The notes beneath the pieces were generated by a model, which was not told the DNA's origin, ran no database searches, and saw only the letters and a list, made by a program, of their open reading frames with translations. A stretch of 64,000 nucleotides of DNA, taken from positions 4,409,027-4,473,026 of the forward strand of contig MU839827.1 in assembly GCA_030411725.1 (NCBI GenBank), given 5' to 3'. Of the stretch, positions 21,065 to 33,300 are shown in pieces. This stretch comes from Echria macrotheca. Taxonomy: Eukaryota; Ascomycota; Sordariomycetes; Sordariales; Schizotheciaceae. Position 1 is the first letter of the stretch; each line of letters begins with the position of its first letter. The translations under genes and the position numbers were made by a program.

Positions 21065-23246
21065 ATGGCATCGGTCGCCGAGAGCGCGGCCCTGCAGCCG
21101 CCGAACATGGGCAGACAGGACCAGACGCTGCTCGTGTTTGCGCGCCTGATGGAGGGCGGCCTGGAAGACGAGGAAACAGTCGCCGAGCTGGGAAAGCTCA
21201 CCAAGCTCCTCAACGACGATGTCGAGCTCGTCAAGAAGGGCGAGCCCTCCATCACCGGCATTGTCGATGGCGACTGCGTCGACACCATCCTGTGTTACCT
21301 CGACATGAGACAGCCCGACATCGTCCGCGCCCACGCCACGCTGTGCACCTCGGCCTATCTCAAGGCGGCCGGCGAGGACGGCAACAAGAAGCTCGCGCGA
21401 TTCTTCCACGACCGGGTCCGGAGAGCCACCTACGATGATTACATTGTCGCCTTTTGCGTCGCCTCAGCCATATTTCCCATCGTGCCCGCGCTTACATCTG
21501 AGCTGTTTCTCAGCGAAGGCTTCCTCGGCAGCCTCGGCCCGCTTATGAGGCGGAAGTGGAAGAGCCGGAAGGTCGAAACGGCGTGTCTCGAGATGCTAAA
21601 CGCGGCCTGCATGCACCCGCACTGTCGGGAGGCGGTCCAGAAATACTGCAACGAGTGGCTGGAGGAGATTGTCGACCAGGACCCCGAGGAGGCCGTCAAC
21701 GGCATGTACGCTGCCGATCCCGACGTGCGCCTGCAGGAAGGATCCGTCTCGATGAGGAGACACTCGCTGCAGGTCCAGAACCTCGCTGCCGTGGTCTTGG
21801 CAAAACTTAGGGTTAGCAATGGTGTCCATACGCCGCCCTCCGATCCCGCGGCCAACTCGTTCTGATGTCCGGCTGACGTCGAACGTGAAGGCAGTTCAAC
21901 CCCCGAGACCCCAGCCGGGCCACTCCGACGCCCCCGAGCCCCGGGTACAGGCGGCCGAAACGAGCATTGAAGAGCTGTCGGAGAGGTTTACCAAGGTGTT
22001 CATAACCGACCAAGAACAAGTCAACATAGCTACCGAGGGGTTGGCGTACGCGTCCCTACAGCCCAAGGTCAAGGAGACGCTGTCCAAGAACCCGGATTTT
22101 TTAAAGGCACTTGTCAAGAAGCTCGAGACCGCCCCTGCCAAATCGCCCTTGACATACGGGGCGCTGAGCATTCTCGTCAACCTCACCGTGTACCAGCCCG
22201 TCCAGTCCGAGGAGCAAAAGAAGATGAACCAGCTCAAGGCCTATGCGAATGCGGCAGGGAAGCTGCAGCCAGACCCCCTGAACGACCATGACCATGTGAC
22301 GGAGCGGTGCAAGCGCGTTTTTGAGGCCGGTGTCACGCCGGTGCTCGTTAAACACAGCAAAAATGGCTCAGTAGCGTCCTTGACGCTGATCATCTCCATC
22401 ATATTCTCGCTGTCTACCACCATGTCTCTTCGAGGGCAGCTCGCCCAGCAAGGCGCTGTCCGTGTGCTCATTGCGGCGTGGACAGCCCTCCCCGAGACCG
22501 AGGTCAAGGCACGGCGGACGGCGGCGCAGGCCCTGGCTCGCATCCTCATCACGACAAATCCTGCGCTTGTATTTGGCGGAACACGACCTATCCCGCAGAG
22601 CAATGCTATCCGGCCCCTAGTGTCCATCATCATGCCCGATCCCGAAGCCGAGACCCGTGATCTCCTACCGACCTTTGAGGCGCTCATGGCTCTGACGAAT
22701 CTGGCATCTACAGACGACGACACCCGTCGCAGCATTGTCCGGCTCGCCTGGGATGACATTGAGGAGCAGCTTCTGAGCTCGAACTCGCGTGTAACGACAG
22801 CCGCCGTCGAGCTAGTCTGCAATCTTGTCCAGAGTCCCACCGAGGCTTTATCATTGTACGCGGATGGCAAGCCACAGGCGAACAACCGGCTCAAGATTCT
22901 GGTGGCACTCGCGGATGCAGAGGACGTGCCGACGAGGAGCGCAGCCGGCGGCGCACTAGCGAGTCTAACTAACCATGAGGCCGTGGTCCGCGCCATTGCG
23001 ACACGCGAGCGCGGCCCCGAGATTGTGTTGGGGCTGTGTGTCGATGACGATGAGGACCTGCGACACCGCGGCGCCTTTATCGTGCTCAACATGGCCACGG
23101 CCGCCGGCGAGGCGGGAAAGCTGGCGAGAGAGAAGTTGATGGCGGCGCATGGAGATAAGGTCATGGTGTCGTGTGCCAAGAAGAGCCGCAGGGCCGAGGT
23201 GGTTGAGTTGGCGGCTGAGGCGCTGAAGGCGTTGACTTCGAAGTGA
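21065..23246 (+). CDS. CRO1: UCS-domain myosin chaperone (CRO1 / She4 / UNC-45 family)
   Basis: Exons 21065-21811 and 21891-23246 join in phase 0 to 700 residues. The intron is 79 nt with a CTGAC branch site. The protein is an all-helical armadillo-type repeat, for example TYGALSILVNLTVYQP, GSVASLTLIISIIFSLS, RRTAAQALARILITTNP, PTFEALMALTNLAS, VTTAAVELVCNLVQSP and RHRGAFIVLNMATAAGEAGKL. The order and length match the fungal UCS proteins She4/Cro1, which lack the TPR domain of animal UNC-45. These proteins fold and stabilise myosin motors; Podospora cro1 is needed for the switch from syncytial to cellular state in sexual development. The second half contains the conserved UCS core. No unusual residues are noted. 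Confidence 0.9.
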
Positions 23247-24110
23247 TGGGCTTGAGCGGGAGACTGCATATTATGGGCGGGAGCATTGGGGTTTGGAGTT
23301 GGTGCATGGTATTGCGTATCGTAGACTCGGTAGCAGGCGTTTCCGGGTACTTGATCCCGTTTCATTTTTTGTTGAGACGGGCAAGAATAGGTTAAATGCT
23401 TTGAAGCTGACTTGTCACAAAAGTTGGGCCACGATGTTTACTTTTTAACTCTTATCCTAAAGTGGTCTCGGTGGAAGTGTGCGATGAATCAAGTTAAATT
23501 GTACGGAATATAGAGATTGTAACTGTGTTGTGTCCGAGATGGCTGGTGTTTTATAACTCCAGGACGAAGCTGGTCTTTGTTTCGAAAATCAATGCATTCC
23601 GTGCGGATAGTTTATATCCAGAGCTCTTCAGGTAAGTTTGTCCAGGTAGGTAGGTAATCCGTAGCTAGGTAGTTGGGATGGTTTTTTTTGTGTCTGCTAG
23701 GTACCTACCTACATGGTAGTCAACATGCAGTCTGTCTTTTGTCTTGCTTTTTTACGATTTCTAGGTACTTACTACCTGGGGCAAGATACATGGTACCAAG
23801 CTTGGTATAATACTTAGAATACATAGTTGTATCGGGGACGTTGTGATATCGAAAGTCAAAGGTAATCCCGGGGGGAGATGATCTGCTCTATTGCACCGGA
23901 TGATGTATGGGCTATGGATCCCGTCTGTCTCTGTCTGGTTTTTTATTTTAACTCTGCCACCTCATTGACTCTGATACCCCCCATCTCCTCCGCCCAGTCT
24001 CAGTTTCAATACCGCATTATCATCCAGTACCTTAGATCTAATAACCCATGACCTATCTATCCATACCTCTCTCTCCCCCTCCTTTGCACAAGAAGTACTG
24101 AGAAACAAAA
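23247..24110. other. convergent intergenic region with TAGGTA/CTACCTA motifs
   Basis: 864 bases between the 3' ends of CRO1 and EME1. From 23640 to 23790 it has repeated TAGGTA, CTACCTAC and AGGTACTTAC words on both strands, some able to pair. No coding frame is convincing. Confidence 0.55.
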
Positions 24111-26231
24111 TCAAATATCAGTACTACTCTCATCCCTCCCCATAAAAATCTTCCAAACCCGCCGACTAACAGCCTGCCCAACAGCCCGATCCGAGAACGC
24201 CCCATCCTTATTCGCGCTCTTCCTGACCCGTTCGAGAACCAACGGCCCGCCCTCCTCCAGCCCCCTGACCAAATCCCTCACAGTCCCAAACTCGCCGGCA
24301 ATCCCGTACGCGATCGGCGCCGTCACCCGCCCAATCTCCTGCAGCATGCGCGTGTACGTATCCCTCGGCCCGTCGCCGGTGCGCACCTGCCCGGTCTCCA
24401 TGCAGAAGCCCGCGGCGGAGGCGTTGGCGTCCTCGCGCTGGCGGCGGTAGGGCACCGTGCTGATGTGCTGCGTGAACACGGCGATCCACTGGGCTGTCTC
24501 GAGCGGGGTGGCCGTGTGGTGGATGAGCACCGAGTGCAGCACCTGGAGCTGGAGGAGCGCGTCTTCGATCGTGTCCTCGTCTATGTACTGCTGCGGGACG
24601 GCGGCAGCGGTTTTGCGGCGGCGGGATGGCTGTTGTTGGGTGCTCGGAGGGGGCTGTTGTTGTTGTTCCGGCTCTCCCTCGTCGACGGGTAGTCCGCTGC
24701 GGACGGCCGAGACGAATTGGCGGTTGCGTAGGTTCTTGTTCTTGCGCAGCCAGGGGGTGAGGCCTTCGATTAGGTAGATGATGGTCACGTTGGGGAAGTG
24801 GAACTGCATGGATTGGACGTGCGAATCGAGGCTGGCGTTGCCGTTTTCGTTCAGGGCGAGCGTGACGAACTGCGCGGCCGGCATGATCACCATGGCGTAC
24901 TTCTCCTCGTCGATGCGGAGCGGGATCGGCTCCCAGCGTTCTAGTTCGTCGACGTATCGGCTCTTGACTTTTCGGCGCCATTTGATCACGTCGTCCACGG
25001 GTGAGTTCCAGGTGCACGCTTCCACGTCGAGATCCTTGAGCAGCGCCTCGGCCTGCACCCGGATCGTGGGACTCAGACTGGCTGGTAGGTCAACGATCAT
25101 CTCGGGCGTCGACACTTTTTTGTCCGTCCGGATCTTGTTGACCTCGGCGAGCGCGGCCGCCTTCTTCCGCTCGAGTGCCCGCTCCTCTTTCTCCTGTACC
25201 TTCTCCTTGAGCTTGCGCTGCTTTTCTGCTTCTCGCGCCTCTGCCTCTCTCGCCTTTTCCTCGGGCGTTTTCTTCACAGCCGGTGCTCTTGCGCTGCCAC
25301 CGGGTTTTGTTGTCCGAGGTCTGGAGCCCGCCGACGCCTTCGTTCTGCGGGCTGGGACCTTGCTCCGGTATTTGGCGATGTCGAATCCGCTTGGGTCGAA
25401 TCCGTCCAGGTCTGGAAAGTCCTCGTCGTCTGAGCTGTCAACTGCTATCGCCTCTGATACTGTCCTCCGCAGACCCTTGGCCTCGGGTGAAGACTTCCTG
25501 GCTTCCTCGTCCGGGAGCGGCGCAGAGCTGGAAATCGGATCCCAAGCCACGGATTTCCTGGGCGGCTCTGTGACATGACTCTCCTCTTTTTCAGGCGGCG
25601 GACTGCTCGAGAGGAGATCAATATTCTCGACTGTGTTGGTGGTGTGCTTTCCCCACGAGGGGGCATGTCCCTGCGCGACGGGCGGCTGCGGAGGTGAGCT
25701 CGCAAAGGGGTCATCGTCGTCCACGTCGAGATCGGCCTCCCTCAGCTTGGACTTGGTCGGCATAACAGGGTCCTTGGTATCCGCTGAATTCAAACGGCTG
25801 AAGCTCCAGGTCTGGAATGTGTCTGGCCGTGCTGCGTCCTTCTCTGCGGGCGGGGTCGTGCGCTGCCTCTTGCGGGCGGGAGAACCCCAGTCCTCCGGGT
25901 CTTTGGTGGGCTCGCTGCTGCGGTCCCCGTGGTTGTTCACGGGCTTGCTACGGCCATGGCGGGGGTTCCAGCCGGGGTCCTCATCGCAGAGCAGCAAATC
26001 CGAGTCCGACTCGATGGCGTCGCTGGTGCGGGTCGCTGTTTTGGTCTTGTCCTGCGAATCGGCGGTCAGATCGAGCGTCTCGAGGTCGTCGTAGTCATCG
26101 TCCTCAAAAGGGTTCCGCAGGCGAGACATGCGATAACTTGGCTTTGTGCGGGGTGGGGACTTCGGTTTCCTTGTCGCGCCGGCCGGAGCCAGGTCCGGAC
26201 TCGACAGGAGCGATATCACCTCGGCCGGCAT
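24111..26231 (-). CDS. EME1: Mus81 partner Eme1 (ERCC4-like nuclease subunit)
   Basis: This is an intronless 706-residue frame with an ATG at 26231. The N-terminal 300 residues are acidic, Ser/Pro-rich and probably disordered, with SDSDLLLCDEDP and DSSDDEDFPDLDGFDPSGFD-type patches that may be SUMO-interaction or phosphorylation sites. A basic coiled segment (KAREAEAREAEKQRKLKEKVQ) precedes the ERCC4-like domain, which starts near MIVDLPASLS. It includes IKWRRKVKSRYV, YAMVIMPAAQFV and FPNVTIIYLIEGLTPWLRKNKN. The classical ERKxxxD nuclease motif of Mus81 is absent, as expected for the non-catalytic partner. The C-terminus (YGIAGEFGTVRDLVRGLE) resembles the helix-hairpin-helix part. Mus81-Eme1 cuts branched DNA at stalled forks and recombination intermediates in the nucleus. 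Confidence 0.87.
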   Translation of the reverse strand: MPAEVISLLSSPDLAPAGATRKPKSPPRTKPSYRMSRLRNPFEDDDYDDLETLDLTADSQDKTKTATRTSDAIESDSDLLLCDEDPGWNPRHGRSKPVNNHGDRSSEPTKDPEDWGSPARKRQRTTPPAEKDAARPDTFQTWSFSRLNSADTKDPVMPTKSKLREADLDVDDDDPFASSPPQPPVAQGHAPSWGKHTTNTVENIDLLSSSPPPEKEESHVTEPPRKSVAWDPISSSAPLPDEEARKSSPEAKGLRRTVSEAIAVDSSDDEDFPDLDGFDPSGFDIAKYRSKVPARRTKASAGSRPRTTKPGGSARAPAVKKTPEEKAREAEAREAEKQRKLKEKVQEKEERALERKKAAALAEVNKIRTDKKVSTPEMIVDLPASLSPTIRVQAEALLKDLDVEACTWNSPVDDVIKWRRKVKSRYVDELERWEPIPLRIDEEKYAMVIMPAAQFVTLALNENGNASLDSHVQSMQFHFPNVTIIYLIEGLTPWLRKNKNLRNRQFVSAVRSGLPVDEGEPEQQQQPPPSTQQQPSRRRKTAAAVPQQYIDEDTIEDALLQLQVLHSVLIHHTATPLETAQWIAVFTQHISTVPYRRQREDANASAAGFCMETGQVRTGDGPRDTYTRMLQEIGRVTAPIAYGIAGEFGTVRDLVRGLEEGGPLVLERVRKSANKDGAFSDRAVGQAVSRRVWKIFMGRDESSTDI

Positions 26232-29200
26232 TGTTCGTGGCGGTCAGAGATTTGGTGCTGAATGGCCCGGAATTGGACAGCAATTGGAGTGGTGGGCTCA
26301 GAATCCCGATTGGAGTTTCGGGTTGTATCCGCCCGCACACTGGTCCACATCCCGCGCCGGACGACCCCAGCATTGAGAGAGCATATGCTGAGCATATGTG
26401 GTGGACGCGTCTTGGAGGCGCGACTTGAACGCGTCTCACGTGATGCATAATTGCTTTTTCCCCTTGCCCCACTTCCTGGATGCACACAAGGCATTGAACC
26501 GTCAACTCCAGCTCGAACACCATTCTGACTGGGAGGTAACTACCTGGACACTACAATTGTTGATGTGTTGATCCTCTACATTGCCGTAAGGCTTTGGTTT
26601 TTCACAATGATATCATAACTCTGCTTGCCCCCGAGAGCTGCATAATCTTGCGAGACCCTCCCAATGGCTCCTTAGTCCCTACTGATTACCTACCGACTCA
26701 ACGTGCACTTGAGAGCGAGGCACCCGTGCTGTCTTACCAACGTGCTGCTTTACATAGCACTGCATAGCTTGTGCACAGCAAACACTTGCCCGAGGATTTT
26801 CCTGTACTCCCGGAGGAGGGGTACAACACTGTGACTGCGCCGCCCGGGTCGGCCGGAGCCATCACAGCCGCACCTCGAGAACAGGCATGGCTCACCTGGA
26901 ATGACCGCTCCGGTGTTGAATGTGTTCTGCGCATGGACAAATCCCCACAGCCTTCCCTCCAGGTGAACAGCAAATCGGATCTCGGCCAAGCATCCCACAC
27001 CTTTCAACTCTCTTACACTAGGCCAGCCTTCGTCGTTGCCATTTCCGTCGCCCTCCGGCACCATATCCACTTCTGCGGCATCGAACATTTCCTCACACGT
27101 GGGGCCGGTGAAACATTCGCCTCAATGTAAAAGCATGACTTGGGATCATCTTGCTCGCCGTCGGCTTAAACATGTGTGTGTCTTCGATGCACCTTTAGCG
27201 CTGCGCACGGGCGGAGGGGTTCGTCAACTGCAGCAAGCAAAGACAGGGATGGCCAGAACAGTGGCGGGACATGTTGAAGGCCGTCTGATTTCTAACACTC
27301 AAACAGTAGAGACGAGGCCTCGATGGAACCTTCGGAAGTGTCAGAAATGCCGCGAGACATTCCCAACGTTGGTTGATGCGGAGCCTCAACGCGCGTCGAG
27401 TTGGTGAGGTCACCGAGGTGGAAACTGTTCGATGAAGTCGAGACAAGGTTGGCCATCGCGCCGGTGCGGAGTCGATCCCCCGCCATGTCCGGTCGGCCCT
27501 TCTTGCGTTGCCTCCTCGCCTCGATGAAGCCTGCAAAATTAAATGGGAGGAGGTTTTGCAGATTTGGATGTTGGCGAGAGCTCGGATGGCTGGGGTTGCC
27601 TCAGGTGTGGCACCCCTTTCACATCCTCATGAGCGGATTGGAGTTGGTCGGAGGGGGTCTGTGAACATCGCAACACCCACTTTTACTGACAGACATATCC
27701 GCCACGGCGGGCGAAGTGTCGACAAAACACTTGGCCTTGGTCATGATCGCCTCGCGGCTGGTGCTCCCGCTGCGCATCGACATGCCGTGCTTTTCTCGAA
27801 GCTCAACTCCCGAGGTGGCGCACGAGCCGGGGTATCGCATAGAAGAACATGGCGGAAACCATCCTCAAGCACCCTGTGGTATTGACCCAGGACTTGCATT
27901 CATGCGACTCCGTCAAACCAGTTGTAGCCATGGTCATGGCATACAGAGAGCAAGACCAACGCAATCGTCCTCTCTTGGCTGAGTGATGTGCCGGCCGCCC
28001 GCGATTCAAGAGTCTGGTTCGGCCTATCAGCTTGAGTCGGCGGCCGGCTCACGGACGACTCGGATGAGCACAGGCTCTTGAAGTTGGATGTCTTCCCCGC
28101 AATCCGAGATTCGAGAACGAGTTAAAGACAAGTCGACGGGGCCGTTCCGTGCAGAACACCACCGAACCCCGCCTTGGACCGCCGTCAAACTTTAGCCATG
28201 TGTGTGGCTCGAGTCCGTCCGCGCGTCTTGTTCCGTCCCGTACTGCCAGCTCAGCGTCGATGCGAATGTCATTCCGCTCGTGGCAAGTATCCGGGGACGG
28301 ACCGCGACTGCGTAGCCGAGACCAGAGCAGACGAGGGTCCAGAACATGGATCAAGACACCTAACGGCCTGCCTCAACAGGAATAGAATCGGCACTGGATG
28401 AGATGGCGAACAAGGCCATGTGTTTCGGCGGCGTCGGTTCGGCGGGGCAACTCGGCGAGGGGCGCAAAATGTTTCCTGAAAAAAACCCGGCCGACACTGT
28501 TCTCAGACTGTCTGATATCAATCAGGTTCTGGACTTGTTCTTGGAAGTGGGGGGTTCACCCACTCGCGGCTTGTTCCAACTTCGAAGGAACATCGAAGCT
28601 AACGTTAATCCCACGCCATGATACCTTGCCCGCCGCGTTAGAGGATGTTTGCTTTTCCGCTTTGCTTTTCCGCTTCCCGTCGATCCGTACACTAGTCACT
28701 AGTGGTCGGTTACCTGCGTATCGCCAGAGGATAGTTACAGCAAGTACGTAGCCTTCTGATGAGTTGTTTAAACGATGAGCAAACAAACTTCCAAACCTCA
28801 CGCCCTCTGCTAGTTTCTGTTTGCAATGATTGGGGACATCTTCCAGATGCGGGCAGCGGGATGCACCCACCACATGAGTGCCGGATGAACATCACGTCGG
28901 TGATTGGACAATCAAAAGGGTGTGCCTGCAGATGGAGTCTCTCCAGAGAACTCCCCACACCCTCGCGCCGGGCCTGATCTTCCTTGAGTGGTGGAACGTA
29001 ATGCCGCTAGCTCGGCTCGTCCATTCACAGTTGCTCCTTTTGATGGTGTTGCTGCACCCCTGGCGAGAGCAAAATGCGACGCGGGACACTTGCTTGCGAG
29101 GGACGACTGCGAGCTGCTGCCCGTCACCAAGCGATCGGTGGACCGTGATCTCTCCGGAATGTCCAACGGTTTCGGAGAGAAAGTCTGTCTGTGAGCAACA

Positions 29201-30319
29201 GCGGCATGCTATTTTCAAGATGCATCTATCATCCCGGCATCAGACGACGCTTCGAATGTTCGGCTGAGGTCTGAGGCATGTGGCTAGGACTAACTACACA
29301 GTAGTTAGACGAGAAAGAGGGAGGCAAGCCACATGCACGTTTGGAGGCTAACGCCCGCATGGACCTGGTCGTGCCTCTTTTCTGTGCTGCCCGCCCGCCC
29401 TTCTTGCAGCGAGGTCCCCTTTTCGCTGCTGCATTGACACTCTCGTCGCACACCTCGAGCCCAGGTTCCCCAAAGGGTGGTGGATTTGCGCCGGCCTGCC
29501 TGGGGAATTCTTGACTGGTCGCAATCCCGCCCTGTTGCTGCTGCTCAGTCCCTATTTTTCTTTTTTCCCCCCTTCTTCACTTCGCTCATTTTAGCGTGCA
29601 CCTGATAAGGAACGTGCCGTGGAGCGGCGGCAAAGATTGTGGGAAAATTTTCTGGACGGGACTTGCGAGAAATACTTCTGGTCATCATCTCGTTTGTGCC
29701 CGCAACCTCTTCACCAAGCACTCGTCGAGAAAAGCGAGAGGGCTGCGAATCGCGTCTCAGCCGTGTCTCTTTCCAGCTCGCGCGCCCCAAGTCTGATAAC
29801 TTTATTGCGACCGAGGGATCCCAATCAGGCACCCCAGGCAGGTTGAACGATCCCCCAGCACCCGCTCAGGGGACGCGTCTGTAATTTGCGCCACCCTGGT
29901 CGCCGCAATCAAATAAACAAGGGACTCCCAAACGCCGTCTGGCCAGAGCATTTTCCCCAAAAATACCCGCGCGACAAGACAGGAAAATCCTCGTTTCTGG
30001 CTTTTCGGGACCATCTCATATGACGCGTGCGGGAGCCATCGCATAGCCCTCGCTCGCGGGGTCTGTCTTGGTACTGCATTCTGCCAGCGCATTGCAAACA
30101 ACACAACCCGTCACGGCAACGCCAGCCAGCCCGTCGTACCGACACGCCGCCGTGCAAGCCGGCTGATCTAGGTATTGCCCGGACTGAGACCGGTGGTGGG
30201 TTTCGGCGGCCCTGTCTGTGGGACCTGGACGACTTGTGGGCCACGCCGTCGCACGCCTCTGGCCACTGGGAACAGCCTAGGAGACAGGCCAATACAAAAC
30301 GACACCGCCCCCGGCAAAA
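26232..30319. promoter_or_regulatory. 4.1 kb divergent gap, EME1 / kinesin
   Basis: No gene is recognised. Open frames are short and occur on both strands. The best candidates are a minus frame at 26750-27108 (see findings) and nothing clear between 27130 and 29500. The last kilobase before the kinesin ATG is rich in CCGCC/GCGCC and is probably promoter plus 5' leader. No tRNA, 5S rRNA or transposon domain was seen. Confidence 0.4.
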
Positions 30320-33300
30320 ATGGCGAGCTCACCACCAGCTTCGCCGGGAACCCTCCCGCAACGGCCTCTGAGCGCCATGGTCCGACCAGCGCCGCGCAGC
30401 AACAGCCGGATGAGCGTGCACAGCAAGGCGGGCGGCGGCAGCAGAGCCTCGGACGAGGATGGACGGACCTCGGTCAAAGTCGGTAAGTGCATCGTTACCC
30501 CAACCCCTGCGTTGCGCGCCGTGTGTTGCGTGCTCGTCGTGCTGCCTCCTGTGTCTCGCGTGTCGGCGTCTGACAGTCACGACTTTAGCTGTCCGCGTTC
30601 GCCCGCCGCTGAGGTCGACCGACCCGGGCTTCGACCTCATCCCGCAGCGATTCCAACGATCCATGGTACAGGTCAATTCGCCGACGAGCCTCTCGATCGA
30701 TTCGCCCCAGGGCCGCAAGCTGTTCGTGTTCGACCGCGTTTTTGGGCCCGAAGTCGACCAGGCGGGAATCTGGGAATACCTCGATGACTGCGTCAACGCG
30801 TTTACCCAGGGCTACAACGTGTCACTGCTCGCCTATGGCCAGTCGGGTGCTGGAAAGTCGTATACGATGGGAACCTCGGGTCCTGCCGAGCAAGACGATT
30901 TGGAGATTATGGGTACGCTCCATCCCTGCAGTGGTTATGCGGTGTGCTGCGAGAGTGGACACCGGCGGCTAACTATTTATCAGGAGTCATTCCCCGGGCG
31001 GCTTCGGCGCTCTTTGAGAAACTGGATGGGCCCAAAGGAAACCCAAATCGGTCCTCTATGTCACAACTCCGTGCACCCGCCCGCTACTCGGCACAACAGG
31101 CCACGCTGGCGCGAGGCGAAAAGAACTGGACGCTCAAAGCGACCTATGTCGAGATTTACAACGAGCAGCTCAGAGACCTCTTAATACCAGAACATGTGCC
31201 TGCGCACGAACGGGGCACGGTTACAATTCGTGAGGATGTCAAGGGCAACATCATTCTGACGGGATTACGCCAGGTCGAGATCAACTCGGTGGAGGATTTG
31301 CTGAATGCGCTGAACCAGGGCTCCACCCTGCGGCAGACGGATGCAACGGCCATCAACGCGCGGTCGTCGCGATCACATGCGGTTTTTAGTCTAAATCTGG
31401 TGCAGCGGAAAACCAAAACGACGGGTGGTGCAGAAAAGCGGTTCTCGGTGCCGCTCGAGGCCATGACGGGAACCGAGAGCTGGGTCACGACCGACAGCAA
31501 GATGCACTTTGTCGATTTAGCCGGCAGCGAACGTCTCAAGAACACGGGAGCGCAAGGGGAGCGGGCGAAGGAGGGCATTTCGATCAACGCCGGGCTGGCG
31601 GCGCTCGGCAAGGTCATCTCGCAGCTGTCGTCGCGCCAGGCGGGCTCGCACGTATCGTACCGCGACTCGAAGCTGACGAGACTGCTCCAGGACTCGCTGG
31701 GCGGAAACGCAATCACGTACATGATCGCCTGTGTTACGCCGGCCGAGTTCCACCTCAGCGAGACGCTCAACACGGTGCAATATGCACAGAGGGCCCGAGC
31801 GATCCAGAGCAAGCCGCGGATCCAGCAGGTGGAGGAGGGCGACAAGCAGGCCATAATCGATCGGCTCAAGGCCGAAGTGGCCTTCCTGCGGGAGCAGATC
31901 CGGAGTGCTGAACGCGGCGGGGGGGAGCGACGCACCCTGGCGGCAGGCGAGAGGTCCGAGCGGCAGAACGAGCGGGAGGTCGAGCTCCAGAACCAGCTTT
32001 TGGACGCCCAGGAAAATTACACGACGCTGAGCCAGCGGCACGCGAAGCTCATTGCCGAGATGGCCAAGGCCCGGGACAACGAGCTGGCCGAGAACCAAAA
32101 CCTCGAGGGTGCCCTCGGCGACAGCGCCACGGAGCGGTTAAATCGGTCCAACAGCTTTGCTCAAGCCGTCGAACAGGTCGTGCTCGAGTACGAAAAGACC
32201 ATCCAGGCCCTCGAGCAGTCGCTCGCCAGCACCCGCTCCACCCTGTCTAACACAGAAACGACGCTGCTCGAGAAGGAGACCAAGTGCGCCTACACCGAGA
32301 CTATCAACAACCAGCTCCAGGCCCGGCTGCAGAAGCTGATGGACCGCGAGGCCAGCACCGAGAATTATCTGCACGACCTCGAGGCCAAGCTGGATGGCCA
32401 CACTTCGGGCGAAGAGAAAAATGCCACCATCATTCTGGAGCTTCGCAAGGAGATTGCCCGGGTTCGCGAGAATGAGGCGGCGTGTGAGGACTACATCTCG
32501 ACCCTGGAGGAGCGACTTGCGGAGGCCGACCAGGATGCTGAGCTGATGCAGCGTGAAATCGACCGGTTAGAACAGGTTGTGGAACGCCAGCGCAGTCTCG
32601 GCAAGCTTGACTCTTTGCTGTATGAACTCGACCACATCCAGCAGGAGACGGCCCCGGTCGAGCCGGAGCCCGTCGGCAACGGCGCCGGCCATCGTCGCGC
32701 CGCCAGCCGTAGCTTTGACCATTCCCGCAGCCAGAGCCACGTTAGCCGCCACAGCCATATGGAGGAGCCCATCCCTGAGAGCGGCGAGGAGGACATCCCC
32801 GAGGAGGAGGTCACCAACGGCCAGGTCAGGGATGCGTCGCCTGTGAAGGAAGCGACTCCCAAGGCCTCCCAACTTGGGCTGACCGAGCGGGTCGACTCGC
32901 TCGACTATCCCCAGAGCCCTGCGCAGTCCAAGTTTGTCGCTGACAAGCTTGAATCCGTGACACAGGAGCTGGTCGACCTCCGGGTCGAGCACGAGAGCAC
33001 GCTGTTCGAGTATGGCATGCTCCATCGCAAGTACGAGGAGGCCCTGCGTGCTTTTGCCGAGCTTCAGGATATGGTCGACGAGGCCAAGCACCCCAGCCGA
33101 CAGCGGGACTCGATGCTCTCGGTCGCCTCGCCGGTCCAAACGAGACCGCCATCGTACCTGTCGGATGCCCGGTCTACCGAGACAAAAGATGGCACCCACT
33201 TCTCTGGCTCGCGGTCGCTTTCTTCGGAGCTTTCATCCGCTATGGACTCCCCGGCGACAGCGCTGGAGTCGGACGCCGAGACCGCAGTGCCAAGGTCCGA

